Shown here in pieces: positions 4,220 to 6,398 of a stretch of DNA of 6,398 nucleotides. The notes below the pieces were generated by a model. It was not told the origin of the DNA, did not search any database, and was given only the letters and a program-made list of their open reading frames with translations. Positions within the stretch are counted from its first letter, which is position 1. Each line of letters opens with the position of its first letter. The stretch is from Flavobacteriia bacterium. Lineage in GTDB: Bacteria; Bacteroidota; Bacteroidia; Flavobacteriales; Flavobacteriaceae. The DNA is taken from the NCBI GenBank assembly GCA_011330545.1, contig DRQI01000199.1, forward strand, positions 1 to 6,398, written 5' to 3'. A program made the translations under genes and the position numbers.

Positions 4220-6398
4220 ATGAAACCGTATGAAATTGTATTTATTTTTATTGTATTGTTTCTAAGCTCGTGCCGTGATAATACAAAACTATTTGAATTG
4301 AAAAAAAGTACAGGCATTCAATTTATAAATAAAGTAACACCAACGCCTTCCCTTAATATTTTAACCTACCTCTATTATTATAACGGAGCGGGGGTGGCTG
4401 CCGGCGATTTCAATAACGATGGTTTCACCGATCTTTATTTTACAGGAAATCAAGTTCAAGGCCAGCTCTATTTGAATAAAGGCAATTTCAAATTTGAAAA
4501 TAGTACTCAAAAAAGTGGGATAGAGAATACTGACGGTTGGACAACCGGAGTGGCACTTGTCGATATTAATAATGATGGCCTGTTAGATATCTATCTTTGT
4601 AAGGTAGGAGCCTACCAAGACATAAAAGGAAAAAACCTCCTGTATGTCAATCAAGGAAACACCGAAGAAGGAACTCCTGTGTTTAAAGAAGCAGCGGCAT
4701 CCTATAATCTAGATATTGCCAGTTTTAGTACACAAGCCACTTTTTTTGACTATGACCTCGATGGCGATTTAGACTTGTTTTTGTTGAATCATTCTGTTTT
4801 TCCGAATAGGCGGTATGGCAATGGAAAACTGAGAGAAGAAATTGACAGCTTATCAGGAGATAAACTTTTTAAAAATGACAATGGAAAATTTGTTGAAGTT
4901 TCTCAAAAAGCAGGCATCTTTCAAGGAAAAATAGGTTACGGACTAGGAGTTTCGGTAAGCGACCTCAATAATGATGGTTACCCCGATATCTATGTAGGCA
5001 ATGATTTTTTCGAAAACGACTACCTCTATCTCAATCAAAAAAACGGTACTTTTAAAGAAGTCATTTCAAAAGATGATAGAAAAATGGGGCATACTACACA
5101 TTATTCTATGGGCAATGACATTGCCGATATCAATAATGACGGATATACCGATATTATTTCGTTAGATATGCTTCCCAATAATATTGAGACGTATAAAATA
5201 GCAGGTTCAGAATTTAACAATCAAATCTATAATCAATACCTAAAAAACGATTATGCCCCTCAGTATATGCAAAATACATTGCACTTAAATGTACAAAACA
5301 CCGCTTTTAGTGAAATTGCCTATGCTTCGGGTATTGCTGCCACCGATTGGTCATGGTCGCCATTGATTGCCGATTTGGATAACGACGGATTCAAAGATAT
5401 TTTTATTACCAACGGCATACTGGGAGCTACCAATGACATGGATTTTATAAATTTTATATCCGATAAAAAAATACAAGAACAAATTAATAACGGATTGACC
5501 GATAGTAATTTAGCCCTTACCAAAGAAATACCTCAAAAAAAACTTTCCAATTATTTTTTTAAAAATAACAGCAACCTCACTTTTTCTGATGTAACCAATA
5601 ATTGGTTTAAAAAACAGCCTTCTTTTAGTAACGGAGCCGTATACGCCGATTTAGATAATGATGGCGACCTTGACTTGGCGGTAAATAATGTAAATATGCC
5701 TGCCTATATTTTAAAAAATAACTCCGAAAAACAACATAAAAACAATTTTTTAAAAATTAAATTTCAAGGTGCGCCGAAAAATAAATTCGGAATCGGAGCC
5801 AAAGTGCTTATTTTTAAAGATTCACTTACCATTACCAATGAAAATTATACATCGAGAGGGTATCTATCGGCCATTGCGCCAAACATGACCATAGGCCTTG
5901 GCAAAACCCAAATAATAGATTCATTAACGGTAATTTGGCCGGGAGGTAATTTTCAAACAGTACAAAGTATAGTGGCAAATTCATCGATAACCCTACACTA
6001 CGAGCAAGCCGCCGGAAACTTTTATGACATACTTCGGCCCAGTCACAATTACCTGACTAAAGTTGATTCCGTAGTAAATTTCAAACACCATGAAAGGCCA
6101 TCGTATGAATTTACAAGAGAACCCTTAATTCCATATACAAAAGGGTACGAAGGCCCGAAAATAGCGGTTGCCGATATCAATAATGACAGATTGCAAGATG
6201 TATATATCGGAGGTGCCAAAAAACAAGCCGGAGCCCTGTTCTTTCAAGAAGAGAACGGACAGTTTTTTAGGGTTCAACAAGGCACTTTTGAGAAAAACAA
6301 CCTCAATGAAGATACCGATAACTTATTTTTTGATGCAGACAATGATGGCGACCAAGACCTTATAGTTGTTTCGGGAGGAAACGAATTTCAGTCAGGAA
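4220..6398 (+). CDS. Large FG-GAP/VCBS-repeat lipoprotein with ASPIC/UnbV domain (3' end outside window)
   Basis: The frame is open from ATG 4220 through the last base: 726 full codons and no stop. The N-terminus is a lipoprotein signal, hydrophobic from about residue 6 with lipobox LSSC (C18). Aspartate-rich, calcium-loop-like motifs of the form DxNxDGxxD recur at residues 63, 115, 177, 248, 303, 385, 477, 652 and 705, as in FG-GAP/VCBS beta-propeller proteins. The motif at 652 reads DINNDRLQD, with Arg in the usual Gly position. Residues about 521-595 form an ASPIC/UnbV domain (KFGIGAKV, RGYLSA, IGLGK, VIWPGG). The segment FKHHERPSYEFTREPLIP (621-638) followed by a new repeat set is typical of the roughly 1100-residue Bacteroidota members, so about a third is probably missing. 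The protein should be membrane-anchored and extracytoplasmic, and may be surface-exposed. Such genes often accompany SusCD pairs. Their exact role is not established, and binding of polymers or partner proteins is a guess. Confidence 0.93.
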   Translation, partial: MKPYEIVFIFIVLFLSSCRDNTKLFELKKSTGIQFINKVTPTPSLNILTYLYYYNGAGVAAGDFNNDGFTDLYFTGNQVQGQLYLNKGNFKFENSTQKSGIENTDGWTTGVALVDINNDGLLDIYLCKVGAYQDIKGKNLLYVNQGNTEEGTPVFKEAAASYNLDIASFSTQATFFDYDLDGDLDLFLLNHSVFPNRRYGNGKLREEIDSLSGDKLFKNDNGKFVEVSQKAGIFQGKIGYGLGVSVSDLNNDGYPDIYVGNDFFENDYLYLNQKNGTFKEVISKDDRKMGHTTHYSMGNDIADINNDGYTDIISLDMLPNNIETYKIAGSEFNNQIYNQYLKNDYAPQYMQNTLHLNVQNTAFSEIAYASGIAATDWSWSPLIADLDNDGFKDIFITNGILGATNDMDFINFISDKKIQEQINNGLTDSNLALTKEIPQKKLSNYFFKNNSNLTFSDVTNNWFKKQPSFSNGAVYADLDNDGDLDLAVNNVNMPAYILKNNSEKQHKNNFLKIKFQGAPKNKFGIGAKVLIFKDSLTITNENYTSRGYLSAIAPNMTIGLGKTQIIDSLTVIWPGGNFQTVQSIVANSSITLHYEQAAGNFYDILRPSHNYLTKVDSVVNFKHHERPSYEFTREPLIPYTKGYEGPKIAVADINNDRLQDVYIGGAKKQAGALFFQEENGQFFRVQQGTFEKNNLNEDTDNLFFDADNDGDQDLIVVSGGNEFQSG

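Noticed and set aside
5320..5523. 67-codon ORF on the minus strand
   Set aside because: It is antisense inside the lipoprotein gene and appears to be a by-product of that gene's codon pattern.
6168..6365. 65-codon ORF on the plus strand
   Set aside because: It overlaps the lipoprotein frame, which is continuous and has clear repeat motifs; the alternative product shows nothing recognisable.

Overview
The window looks like an AT-rich chromosomal segment of a Bacteroidota bacterium, probably a flavobacterium-like lineage. The evidence is a SusD/RagB-family protein, a large UnbV-type FG-GAP/VCBS lipoprotein, a short-linker sensor kinase with an OmpR-type regulator, genes without clear Shine-Dalgarno sequences, and at least one exact match to the Bacteroidota -7 promoter box TAnnTTTG. 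The species cannot be named from the sequence.

Layout from left to right. The 3' part of a susD-like gene (1-1272, +) enters from outside the window and ends at a strong hairpin terminator (1308-1335). Next is a mini insertion element of about 530 bp (1366-1895). It is bounded by short terminal inverted repeats and flanked by a perfect 43-bp direct repeat. It carries a 134-codon ORF that joins the two ends of an IS1634/IS4-type transposase and lacks the catalytic core. A two-component operon follows on the minus strand: sensor kinase (2639-3907), then OmpR-type response regulator (1932-2642), overlapping by 4 nt (ATGA). The intergenic region above the kinase (3908-4219) holds an ordered array of six TTAA-type half-sites, a possible promoter pointing right, a very short potential transcript with an 8-codon ORF, and a strong terminator (4067-4097). 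From 4220 to the right edge runs a large lipoprotein gene (+, 726 codons seen, 3' end missing).

How the parts may work together. SusD-like proteins bind glycans or other polymers at the outer membrane with a SusC porin, which would lie upstream outside this window. UnbV/VCBS lipoproteins are often found near SusCD pairs in Bacteroidota, so the two outer genes may belong to one nutrient-uptake or surface locus. The kinase/regulator pair lies between them in the opposite direction. The half-site array is well placed to be bound by the encoded regulator, and its spacing suits activation of the small rightward transcript. That link is inference.

The most notable points are the mini-IS with its long target duplication, which includes the last codons of the response regulator gene and half of the susD terminator, and the TTAA array next to a candidate small RNA or leader.
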